Notes under the pieces: generated by a model
The model's input: only the letters and a program-made list of their open reading frames with translations
The model's database searches: none
What the model was told of the DNA's origin: nothing
Position numbers and translations under genes: made by a program
In this document: positions 51,201-62,623 of the stretch, one piece after another
How positions within the stretch are numbered: position 1 is the stretch's first letter
How the letters are laid out: each line of letters begins with the position of its first letter
Source: Calliphora vicina
Taxonomy: Eukaryota; Arthropoda; Insecta; Diptera; Calliphoridae
Direction of reading: 5' to 3'
NCBI RefSeq assembly: GCF_958450345.1
Contig: NC_088784.1
Span: 48,042,870 to 48,106,869 of the forward strand
DNA: 64,000 bases

Positions 51201-53397
51201 TATAAATCGCAATTTTAAAGGCCGCTAAAGAGCTAAGAATTGCATGAGATTGTAGCTTTCTAACAAGGTATAACTTAAGTAGCTAGCATAAACAGTACCC
51301 GATATATATGCGGGTATATCGGACATTTTTCGAAAAATGTCACAAAATTACCCCAGTTTTTAACGACTTCATATAAATCGCAATTCTAAAGGCCGCTAAA
51401 GAGCTAGGAAACTCATTTTTTATATTTGGATTGCATGAGATTGTGGCTTTCTAAAGGCCGCTAAAGAGCTAGGAAACTCATTTTTTATATTTGGATTGCA
51501 TGAGATTGTGGCTTTCTAACAAGGTATAACTTAAGTAGCTAGTATAAATAGTGACCGATATATATGCAGCTATATCGGAAATTTTTCGAAAAATGTCCCA
51601 AAATTACCCCAGCTTTTAACGACTTCATATAAATCGCAATTTTAAAAGGCCATAAAGAGCTAGGAAGCTAATTATTTTTAAATTTGGATTGCATGAGATT
51701 GTAGCTTTCTAACAAGGTATAACTTAAGTACCTAGCATAAATAGTACCCGATATATATGCGGGTATATCGGACATTTTCCGCAAAATGTCCCAAAATTAC
51801 CCCAGTTTTTAACGACTTCATATAAATCGCAATTTTAAAAGGCCATAAAGAGCTAGGAAGCTAATTATTTTTAAATTTGGATTGCATGAGATTGTAGCTT
51901 TCTAACAAGGTATAAAATTACCCCAGTTTTTAACGACTTCATATAAATCGCAATTTTAAAAGGCCCTAAAGAGCTAGGAAGCTAAATTTTTTTATATTTG
52001 GATTGCATGAGATTGTAGCTTTCTAACAAGGTATAACTTAAGTAGCTAGCATAAATAGTGCCCAATATATATGCAGGTATATCGGAAATTTTTCGAAAAA
52101 TGTCCCAAAATTACCCCAGTTTTTATATTTGGATTGCATGAGATTGTAGCTTTCTAACAAGGTATAACTTAAGTAGCTAGCATAAACAGTACCCGATATA
52201 TATGCGGGTATATCGGACATTATTCGAAAAATGTCACAAAATTACCCCAGTTTTTAACGACTTCATATAAATCGCAATTCTAAAGGCCGCTAAAGAGTTA
52301 GGAAACTCATTTTTTATATTTAGATTGCATGAGATTGTAGCTTTCTAACAAGGTATAACTTAAGTAGCTAGCATAAATAGTACCCGATATATATGGAGGT
52401 ATATCGGAAATTTTTCGAAAAATGTCCCAAAATTACCCCAGCTTTTAACGACTTCATATAAATCGCAATTCTAAAGGCCCCTAAAGAGCTAGGAAGCTAA
52501 TTATTTTTAAATTTGGATTGCATGAGATTGTAGCTTTCTAACAAGGTATAATTTAAGTAGGTAGCATAAATAGTACCCGATATATATGCGGGTATATCAG
52601 ACATTTTTCGAAAAATGTCCCAAAATTACCCCAGTTTTTAACGACTTCATATAAATCGCAATTTTAAAGGCCGCTAAAGAGCTAAGAATTGCATGAGATT
52701 GTAGCTTTCTAACAAGGTATAACTTAAGTAGCTAGCATAAACAGTACCCGATATATATGCGGGTATATCGGACATTTTTCGAAAAATGTCACAAAATTAC
52801 CCCAGTTTTTAACGACTTCATATAAATCGCAATTCTAAAGGCCGCTAAAGAGCTAGGAAACTCATTTTTTATATTTGGATTGCATGAGATTGTGGCTTTC
52901 TAAAGGCCGCTAAAGAGCTAGGAAACTCATTTTTTATATTTGGATTGCATGAGATTGTGGCTTTCTAACAAGGTATAACTTAAGTAGCTAGTATAAATAG
53001 TGACCGATATATATGCAGCTATATCGGAAATTTTTCGAAAAATGTCCCAAAATTACCCCAGCTTTTAACGACTTCATATAAATCGCAATTTTAAAAGGCC
53101 ATAAAGAGCTAGGAAGCTAATTATTTTTAAATTTGGATTGCATGAGATTGTAGCTTTCTAACAAGGTATAACTTAAGTACCTAGCATAAATAGTACCCGA
53201 TATATATGCGGGTATATCGGACATTTTCCGCAAAATGTCCCAAAATTACCCCAGTTTTTAACGACTTCATATAAATCGCAATTTTAAAAGGCCATAAAGA
53301 GCTAGGAAGCTAATTATTTTTAAATTTGGATTGCATGAGATTGTAGCTTTCTAACAAGGTATAACTTAAGTAGCTAGCATAAATAGTACCCGATATA
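48239..53397. repeat. Satellite array segment D
   Basis: About 5.2 kb of satellite without genes, most of it the 1449-bp higher-order repeat. Near 48775 a monomer is fused after 'cggacattttt' to another 'acccgatatatatgcggg'. Confidence 0.95.
49013..53359. repeat. Higher-order repeat, 3 x 1449 bp
   Basis: Three nearly identical units start at about 49013, 50462 and 51911. Markers recur exactly 1449 bp apart (for example 49140, 50589, 52038). The boundary is the junction 'aacaaggtata/aaattaccccag' seen at about 50460 and 51909. Each unit carries an internal partial duplication 'gtggctttctaaaggccgc'. Confidence 0.88.
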
Positions 53398-53878
53398 CAG
53401 TGGTGGCCAGGTAATTAAGACAAAAATTGTTTGCTAAATTCCATGTAATTGTCAATTATTTTTTCAAAAATTTCCACAAATATGTATGCAAGAGGACTGT
53501 TTTAACACACAAGTGTGTTTTATTCGACTGTATTAATTCATACATATTCACCACGAAGTCATAAGATTTTTCTACAACTTGACCAAAAAATTTTTTTTTT
53601 AAATAAACATATTTTCTCACATTTATTCCATTATCTTTTTATTATTATAAAATTTTCGGACCAAATTTCGTATTTTTAGTTCCATTGGTTTCGGTCATCA
53701 TCATGTTATTAACACCGGATGTTCGCTGAGGTGGGTCAACGTATTTCCACATATATTTGTCCATATATGTTTTACCGATTTTTTCAAACATTTTTCCTTT
53801 TATTTTGGCTCTAACGCACTTAAAATTCAGTTGATGAAAAAAATTCAAGTATTTGTCTTAAATTGGTGGCCACCACTG
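53398..53878. mobile_element. Tc1-like MITE, copy 2 (481 bp)
   Basis: Same ends, TA flanks and monomer position as the copy at 47762, with a few small indels. The satellite on both sides also matches (offset about 5636-5640 bp), so this is a segmental duplicate and not a new insertion. Confidence 0.88.
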
Positions 53879-56477
53879 TATATGCGGGTATATCGGACAT
53901 TTTTCGCAAAATGTCCCAAAATTACCCCAGTTTTTATATTTGGATTGCATGAGATTGTAGCTTTCTAACAAGGTATAACTTAAGTAGCTAGCATAAACAG
54001 TACCCGATATATATGCGGGTATATCGGACATTTTTCGAAAAATGTCACAAAATTACCCCAGTTTTTAACGACTTCATATAAATCGCAATTCTAAAGGCCG
54101 CTAAAGAGCTAGGAAACTCATTTTTTATATTTAGATTGCATGAGATTGTAGCTTTCTAACAAGGTATAACTTAAGTAGCTAGCATAAATAGTACCCGATA
54201 TATATGCAGGTATATCGGAAATATTTCGAAAAATGTCCCAAAATTACCCTAGCTTTTAACGACTTCATATAAATCGCAATTCTAAAGGCCCCTAAAGAGC
54301 TAGGAAGCTAATTATTTTTAAATTTGGATTGCATGAGATTGTAGCTTTCTAACAAGGTATAATTTAAGTAGCTAGCATAAATATTACCCGATATATATGC
54401 GGGTATATCGGACATTTTTCGAAAAATGTCCCAAAATTACCCCAGTTTTTAACGACTTCATATAAATCGCAATTTTAAAGGCCGCTAAAGAGCTAAGAAT
54501 TGCATGAGATTGTAGCTTTCTAACAATTTTAAAAGGCCTTAAAGAGCTAGGAAGCTAATTATTTTTAAATTTGGATTGCATGAGATTGTAGCTTTCTGAC
54601 AAGGTATAACTTAAGTAGCTAGCATAACTAGTACCCGATATATATGCGGGTATATCGGACATTTTTCGAAAAATGTCCCAAAATTAACCCAGTTTTTAAC
54701 GACTTCATATAAATCGCAATTCTAAAGGCCGCTAAAGAGCTAGGAAACTCATACCCCAGTTTTTAACGACTTCATATAAATCGCAATTCTAAAGGCCCCT
54801 AAAGACCTAGGAAGCTAATTATTTTTAAATTTGGATTGCATGAGATTGTAGCTTTCTGACAAGGTATAACTTAAGTAGCTAGCATAAATAGTACCCGATA
54901 TATATGCGGGTATATCGGACATTTTTCGAAAAATGTCCCAAAATTACCCCAGTTTTTAACGACTTCATATAAATCGCAATTTTAAAAGGCCATAAAGAGC
55001 TAGGAAGCTAATTATTTTTAAATTTGGATTGCATGAGATTGTAGCTTTCTAACAAGGCCTAATTTAAGTAGCTAGCATAAATAGTACCCGATATATATGC
55101 GGGTATATCAGACATTTTTCGAAAAATGTCCCAAAATTACCCCAGTTTTTAACGACTTCATATAAATCGCAATTCTAAAGGCCGCTAAAGAGCTAGGAAA
55201 CTCATTTTTTTATATTTGGATTGCATGAGATTGTAGCTTTCTAACAAGGTATAACTTAAGTAGCTAGCATAAATAGTACCCGATATATATGCGGGTATAT
55301 CGGACATTTTTCGCAAAATGTCCCAAAATTACCCCAGTTTTTAACGACTTCATATAAATCGCAATTCTAAAGGCCGCTAAAGAGCTAGGAAACTCATTTT
55401 TTTATATTTGGATTGCATGAGATTGTAGCTTTCTAACAAGGTATAACTTAAGTAGCTAGCATAAATAGTACCCGATATATATGCGGGTATATCGGACATT
55501 TTTCGCAAAATGTCCCAAAATTACCCCAGTTTTTAACGACTTCATATAAATCGCAATTCTAAAGGCCGCTAAAGAGCTAGGAAACTCATTTTTTTATATT
55601 TGGATTGCATGAGATTGTAGCTTTCTAACAAGGTATAACTTAAGTAGCTAGCATAAATAGTACCCGATATATATGCGGGTATATCGGACATTTTTCGCAA
55701 AATGTCCCAAAATTACCCCAGTTTTTAACGACTTCATATAAATCGCAATTTTAAAAGGCCATAAAGAGCTAGGAAGCTAATTATTTTTAAATTTGGATTG
55801 CATGAGGTTGTAGCTTTCTAACAAGGTATAATTTAAGTAGCTAGCATAAATAGTACCCGATATATATGCGGGTATATCGCTAAAGAGCTAGGAAACTCAT
55901 TTTTTATATTTGGATTGCATGAGATTGTAGCTTTCTAACAAGGTATAACTTAAGTAGCTAGCATAAATAGTGACCGATATATATGCAGGTATATCGGAAA
56001 TTTTTCGAAAAATGTCCCAAAATTACCCCAGCTTTTAACGACTTCATATAAATCGCAATTTTAAAAGGCCATAAAGAGCTAGGAAGCTAATTATTTTTAA
56101 ATTTGGATTGCATGAGATTGTAGCTTTCTAACAAGGTATAACTTAAGTAGCTAGCATAAATAGTACCCGATATATATGCGGGTATATCGGACATTTTTCG
56201 CAAAATGTCCCAAAATTACCCCAGTTTTTAACGACTTCATATAAATCGCAATTTTAAAAGGCCCTAAAGAGCTAGGAAGCTAAATTTTTTTATATTTGGA
56301 TTGCATGAGATTGTAGCTTTCTAACAAGGTATAATTTAAGTAGCTAGCATAAATATTACCCGATATATATGCGGGTATATCAGACATTTTTCGAAAAATG
56401 TCCCAAAATTACCCCAGTTTTTAACGACTTCATATAAATCGCAATTCTAAAGGCCGCTAAAGAGCTAGGAAACTCAT
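53879..56477. repeat. Satellite array segment E
   Basis: About 2.6 kb of satellite without genes between MITE copy 2 and the MITE remnant. It includes three consecutive near-identical monomers with 'gaaactcatttttttatatttgg' spacers near 55200-55600. Confidence 0.93.
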
Positions 56478-56535
56478 TAAAATTCAGTTGATGAAAAAAA
56501 TTCAAGTATTTGTCTTAAATTGGTGGCCACCACTG
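56478..56535. mobile_element. 58-bp remnant of the Tc1-like MITE
   Basis: Only the right terminal part remains (from 'taaaattcag' to CCACCACTG). It is joined on the left to satellite 'gctaggaaactcat' and followed on the right by 'tatatgcggg' as in the full copies. It marks the boundary of the 2658-bp duplication. Confidence 0.9.
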
Positions 56536-59500
56536 TATATGCGGGTATATCGGACATTTTTCGCAAAATGTCCCAAAATTACCCCAGTTTTTATATTTGG
56601 ATTGCATGAGATTGTAGCTTTCTAACAAGGTATAACTTAAGTAGCTAGCATAAACAGTACCCGATATATATGCGGGTATATCGGACATTTTTCGAAAAAT
56701 GTCACAAAATTACCCCAGTTTTTAACGACTTCATATAAATCGCAATTCTAAAGGCCGCTAAAGAGCTAGGAAACTCATTTTTTATATTTAGATTGCATGA
56801 GATTGTAGCTTTCTAACAAGGTATAACTTAAGTAGCTAGCATAAATAGTACCCGATATATATGCAGGTATATCGGAAATATTTCGAAAAATGTCCCAAAA
56901 TTACCCTAGCTTTTAACGACTTCATATAAATCGCAATTCTAAAGGCCCCTAAAGAGCTAGGAAGCTAATTATTTTTAAATTTGGATTGCATGAGATTGTA
57001 GCTTTCTAACAAGGTATAATTTAAGTAGCTAGCATAAATATTACCCGATACATATGCGGGTATATCGGACATTTTTCGAAAAATGTCCCAAAATTACCCC
57101 AGTTTTTAACGACTTCATATAAATCGCAATTTTAAAGGCCGCTAAAGAGCTAAGAATTGCATGAGATTGTAGCTTTCTAACAATTTTAAAAGGCCTTAAA
57201 GAGCTAGGAAGCTAATTATTTTTAAATTTGGATTGCATGAGATTGTAGCTTTCTGACAAGGTATAACTTAAGTAGCTAGCATAACTAGTACCCGATATAT
57301 ATGCGGGTATATCGGACATTTTTCGAAAAATGTCCCAAAATTAACCCAGTTTTTAACGACTTCATATAAATCGCAATTCTAAAGGCCGCTAAAGAGCTAG
57401 GAAACTCATACCCCAGTTTTTAACGACTTCATATAAATCGCAATTCTAAAGGCCCCTAAAGACCTAGGAAGCTAATTATTTTTAAATTTGGATTGCATGA
57501 GATTGTAGCTTTCTGACAAGGTATAACTTAAGTAGCTAGCATAAATAGTACCCGATATATATGCGGGTATATCGGACATTTTTCGAAAAATGTCCCAAAA
57601 TTACCCCAGTTTTTAACGACTTCATATAAATCGCAATTTTAAAAGGCCATAAAGAGCTAGGAAGCTAATTATTTTTAAATTTGGATTGCATGAGATTGTA
57701 GCTTTCTAACAAGGCCTAATTTAAGTAGCTATCATAAATAGTACCCGATATATATGCGGGTATATCAGACATTTTTCGAAAAATGTCCCAAAATTACCCC
57801 AGTTTTTAACGACTTCATATAAATCGCAATTCTAAAGGCCGCTAAAGAGCTAGGAAACTCATTTTTTTATATTTGGATTGCATGAGATTGTAGCTTTCTA
57901 ACAAGGTATAACTTAAGTAGCTAGCATAAATAGTACCCGATATATATGCGGGTATATCGGACATTTTTCGCAAAATGTCCCAAAATTACCCCAGTTTTTA
58001 ACGACTTCATATAAATCGCAATTCTAAAGGCCGCTAAAGAGCTAGGAAACTCATTTTTTTATATTTGGATTGCATGAGATTGTAGCTTTCTAACAAGGTA
58101 TAACTTAAGTAGTTAGCATAAATAGTACCCGATATATATGCGGGTATATCGGACATTTTTCGCAAAATGTCCCAAAATTACCCCAGTTTTTAACGACTTC
58201 ATATAAATCGCAATTCTAAAGGCCGCTAAAGAGCTAGGAAACTCATTTTTTTATATTTGGATTGCATGAGATTGTAGCTTTCTAACAAGGTATAAGTTAA
58301 GTAGCTAGCATAAATAGTACCCGATATATATGCGGGTATATCGGACATTTTTCGCAAAATGTCCCAAAATTACCCCAGTTTTTAACGACTTCATATAAAT
58401 CGCAATTTTAAAAGGCCATAAAGAGCTAGGAAGCTAATTATTTTTAAATTTGGATTGCATGAGGTTGTAGCTTTCTAACAAGGTATAATTTAAGTAGCTA
58501 GCATAAATAGTACCCGATATATATGCGGGTATATCGCTAAAGAGCTAGGAAACTCATTTTTTATATTTGGATTGCATGAGATTGTAGCTTTCTAACAAGG
58601 TATAACTTAAGTAGCTAGCATAAATAGTGACCGATATATATGCAGGTATATCGGAAATTTTTCGAAAAATGTCCCAAAATTACCCCAGCTTTTAACGACT
58701 TCATATAAATCGCAATTTTAAAAGGCCATAAAGAGCTAGGAAGCTAATTATTTTTAAATTTGGATTGCATGAGATTGTAGCTTTCTAACAAGGTATAACT
58801 TAAGTAGCTAGCATAAATAGTACCCGATATATATGCGGGTATATCGGACATTTTTCGCAAAATGTCCCAAAATTACCCCAGTTTTTAACGACTTCATATA
58901 AATCGCAATTTTAAAAGGCCCTAAAGAGCTAGGAAGCTAAATTTTTTTATATTTGGATTGCATGAGATTGTAGCTTTCTAACAAGGTATAATTTAAGTAG
59001 CTAGCATAAATATTACCCGATATATATGCGGGTATATCAGACATTTTTCGAAAAATGTCCCAAAATTACCCCAGTTTTTAACGACTTCATATAAATCGCA
59101 ATTCTAAAGGCCGCTAAAGAGCTAGGAAACTCATTTTTTATATTTGGATTGCATGAGATTGTAGCTTTCTAACAAGGTATAACTTAAGTAGCTAGCATAA
59201 ATAGTGACCGATATATATGCAGCTATATCGGAAATTTTTCGAAAAATGTCCCAAAATTACCCCAGCTTTTAACGACTTCATATAAATCGCAATTCTAAAG
59301 GCCCCTAAAGAGCTAGGAAGCTAATTATTTTTAAATTTGGATTGCATGAGATTGTAGCTTTCTAACAAGGCATAATTTAAGTAGCTAGCATAAATAGTAC
59401 CCGATATATATGCGGGTATATCAGACATTTTTCGAAAAATGTCCCAAAATTACCCCAGTTTTTAACGACTTCATATAAATCGCAATTCTAAAGGCCGCTA

Positions 59501-60584
59501 AAGAGCTAGGAAACTCATTTTTTTATATTTGGATTGCATGAGATTATAGCTTTCTAACAAGGTATAACTTAAGTAGCTAGCATAAATAGTACCCGATATA
59601 TATGCGGGTATATCGGACATTTTTCGCAAAATGTCCCAAAATTACCCCAGTTTTTAACGACTTCATATAAATCGCAATTTTAAAAGGCCATAAAGAGCTA
59701 GGAAGCTAATTATTTTTAAATTTGGATTGCATGAGGTTGTAGCTTTCTAACAAGGTATAATTTAAGTAGCTAGCATAAATAGTACCCGATATATATGCGG
59801 GTATATCGCTAAAGAGCTAGGAAACTCATTTTTTATATTTGGATTGCATGAGATTGTAGCTTTCTAACAAGGTATAACTTAAGTAGCTAGCATAAATAGT
59901 GACCGATATATATGCAGGTATATCGGAAATTTTTCGAAAAATGTCCCAAAATTACCCCAGCTTTTAACGACTTCATATAAATCGCAATTTTAAAAGGCCA
60001 TAAAGAGCTAGGAAGCTAATTATTTTTAAATTTGGATTGCATGAGATTGTAGCTTTCTAACAAGGTATAACTTAAGTAGCTAGCATAAATAGTACCCGAT
60101 ATATATGCGGGTATATCGGACATTTTTCGCAAAATGTCCCAAAATTACCCCAGTTTTTAACGACTTCATATAAATCGCAATTTTAAAAGGCCCTAAAGAG
60201 CTAGGAAGCTAAATTTTTTTATATTTGGATTGCATGAGATTGTAGCTTTCTAACAAGGTATAACTTAAGTAGCTAGCATAAATCGTACCCGATATATATG
60301 CGGGTATATCGGACATTTTTCGAAAAATGTCACAAAATTACCCCAGTTTTTAACGACTTCATATAAATCGCAATTCTAAAGGCCCCTAAAGAGCTAGGAA
60401 GCTAATTATTTTTAAATTTGGATTGCATGAGATTGTAGCTTTCTAACAAGTTATAATTTAAGTAGCTAGCATAAATAGTACCCGATATATATGCGGGTAT
60501 ATCAGACATTTTTCGAAAAATGTCCCAAAATTACCCCAGTTTTTAACGACTTCATATAAATCGCAATTCTAAAGGCCGCTAAAG
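56536..60584. repeat. Satellite array segment F, right end of the array
   Basis: About 4 kb of satellite without genes. The last monomer is cut after 'aaaggccgctaaag', where LTR sequence begins. Confidence 0.93.
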
Positions 60585-61246
60585 TGTAATGTACAAGAAC
60601 GGAATGAAATTTAAATGCTTTCAAAACAATACTGAATTGGAATCATGCTCAAGTCAGAAAATTTCTGTACGAGTTAAAATGTGAAACAAAAGAAATCTCA
60701 AACACTTATTTCAAACAACAAAAACTCTAAAATATTCTAAACATGACTCACTAAAAGGGATTTAGGGATAGGACTGCGGGAGCCTTTGTTTTGCTAGCAA
60801 CAGTGGTGTGGGGGGTTCGGTCCTTTCCTAAATTCCTCAGCTTCATTACAAATTTTTATTATAGACTCCCTTTTTATTTAACTTCACGGTGTAAGGGCCT
60901 AAATGACTAGTCTAATCATTATTCTTCTATGCCCCAGTCTAGTCACAAACAAAACTATAAAATTACAAAGATGTCAGAAATAAAATATAACTAAAGTAAT
61001 CTCTCTTAGGTGTTATGAAGAGATAGGGCCTCATTACCCACGCCTACCTATGTTTCAAAGCCCAAACATTTGATTTGAAACCCCACATTTTTATACTATT
61101 GAATAGTGTTACACTACATCCTTAATCATATCCAAAGAAAACACCCTTTAGAACTTCTTTTACCAATTCATGTTTACAAAACTAAATTTATTTATATTAT
61201 TTTGAATTAATAAAATTTAACAACATTGTTTGTAAATAGTAAAATT
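60585..61246 (-). repeat. Left arm of a 662-bp inverted repeat of LTR sequence
   Basis: Begins TGTAATGTACAAGAACGG directly against satellite. By eye it is the exact reverse complement of 61936-62597, with no indel (equal lengths). In element orientation it is the 3' (U5) part of an LTR placed backwards. Confidence 0.85.
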
Positions 61247-61935
61247 ATTATCACAGATATGTATATAAATTAACCTAATCATAATTGATCTATGAAAAGC
61301 TAAACTTAAACTAATAAAACTATTTATCTAAACATTATTACTACATGAATATATACTAACACTTTGGCAAAAACCCCCTAATGCAAGAATATATGTATTT
61401 AACGAACCTTTTCTAAACAACATACACATCATCTAGTTCCTGTTGGAGGCCTTCACCAGATCAACATATGATGCGGTAAGTTCGATACAACTTTATTTTT
61501 TTATCAAACATAAATTCTTGCATTTTCTATTTACTTAAAGAAAGCAAAAAAAACAATTAAGAGCATAATGAGATGAGGAATTAAAATATAAATATAATGT
61601 TAAATTGTAAATTACTTATGCTAAATATACAATAACATAATGATTTACTTTGTTTAAGAGAGTTTTAATAGTTTACAGATAAAATTCTAAATTAACATAA
61701 TGTTAAAATAAACCCCTTTCATAAATAATTATGTTATTGTCTTAACAGAACTAAACGTAAACAAATGATAATTTAACAGTACTCATTTCATTGATCTCTC
61801 TTTGATATTATTGATTCTTGCTTTCTTTTCTTATATTCATTTGTTTATTTTTTTTTATTTTGCCAAACACCAAACATTTAAACTAAATATAATTAACCCA
61901 TTGAGACTAGTGATTTAAATAACGTCTATGCTAAG
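61247..61935. other. Spacer between the LTR inverted arms
   Basis: 689 bp of AT-rich sequence without coding potential. The 'tgttggaggccttcaccagatc' stretch near 61441 loosely resembles 'tctcggaggcctcttcgaac' in the left retroelement's LTR, and its order fits continuation of the backwards LTR. The spacer probably contains further LTR sequence of one or both copies. No clear LTR start is visible. Confidence 0.5.
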
Positions 61936-62597
61936 AATTTTACTATTTACAAACAATGTTGTTAAATTTTATTAATTCAAAATAATATAAATAAATTTAG
62001 TTTTGTAAACATGAATTGGTAAAAGAAGTTCTAAAGGGTGTTTTCTTTGGATATGATTAAGGATGTAGTGTAACACTATTCAATAGTATAAAAATGTGGG
62101 GTTTCAAATCAAATGTTTGGGCTTTGAAACATAGGTAGGCGTGGGTAATGAGGCCCTATCTCTTCATAACACCTAAGAGAGATTACTTTAGTTATATTTT
62201 ATTTCTGACATCTTTGTAATTTTATAGTTTTGTTTGTGACTAGACTGGGGCATAGAAGAATAATGATTAGACTAGTCATTTAGGCCCTTACACCGTGAAG
62301 TTAAATAAAAAGGGAGTCTATAATAAAAATTTGTAATGAAGCTGAGGAATTTAGGAAAGGACCGAACCCCCCACACCACTGTTGCTAGCAAAACAAAGGC
62401 TCCCGCAGTCCTATCCCTAAATCCCTTTTAGTGAGTCATGTTTAGAATATTTTAGAGTTTTTGTTGTTTGAAATAAGTGTTTGAGATTTCTTTTGTTTCA
62501 CATTTTAACTCGTACAGAAATTTTCTGACTTGAGCATGATTCCAATTCAGTATTGTTTTGAAAGCATTTAAATTTCATTCCGTTCTTGTACATTACA
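61936..62597 (+). repeat. LTR 3' part of the right retroelement (right arm)
   Basis: Sense orientation, ending CTTGTACATTACA just before the primer-binding site, so this is the inner part of a 5' LTR. It pairs perfectly with the left arm. The terminal 13 bases equal those of the left retroelement's LTR. Confidence 0.85.
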
Positions 62598-62604
62598 TAT
62601 AAAA

Positions 62605-62623
62605 TGGCGCCCAACGTGGGGCT
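62605..62623 (+). promoter_or_regulatory. Primer-binding site for tRNA-Lys (CUU) of the right retroelement
   Basis: TGGCGCCCAACGTGGGGCT is complementary to 19 bases at the 3' end of the fly lysine tRNA as I remember it. It lies seven bases after the LTR end and fixes the element's direction as rightward. Confidence 0.88.

Larger units (their letters stand above)
53821..59136. repeat. Segmental duplication, 2 x 2658 bp
   Basis: Unit 1 (53821-56478) begins inside MITE copy 2 at 'taaaattcagttgatg'. Unit 2 (56479-59136) begins with the same sequence after satellite 'ggaaactcat'. Markers 'taacaattttaaaaggcc' (54521 and 57179), 'gaaactcatacccc' (54744 and 57402) and 'ggtatatcgctaaag' (55875 and 58533) keep the 2658-bp offset. 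Confidence 0.9.

Noticed and set aside
8838..52220. Many near-identical 60-78 codon minus-strand frames beginning MSDIPAYISG, MFDIPAYISG or MSEIPAYISG
   Set aside because: They are translations of the satellite itself. They exist only where a monomer is shortened so that two units stay in frame. There is no sign of codon selection, signal or domain.
48008..53848. 66-67 codon minus-strand frames in the two MITE copies (MNFFHQLNFK...)
   Set aside because: Too short for a transposase, no catalytic or DNA-binding motif, and one codon differs by an in-frame indel. Most likely chance.
8213..60584. Possible CRISPR array, because of regular repeats
   Set aside because: Repeats are 193-bp tandem monomers with no unique spacers, in clearly eukaryotic DNA with retrotransposons. 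This is satellite.
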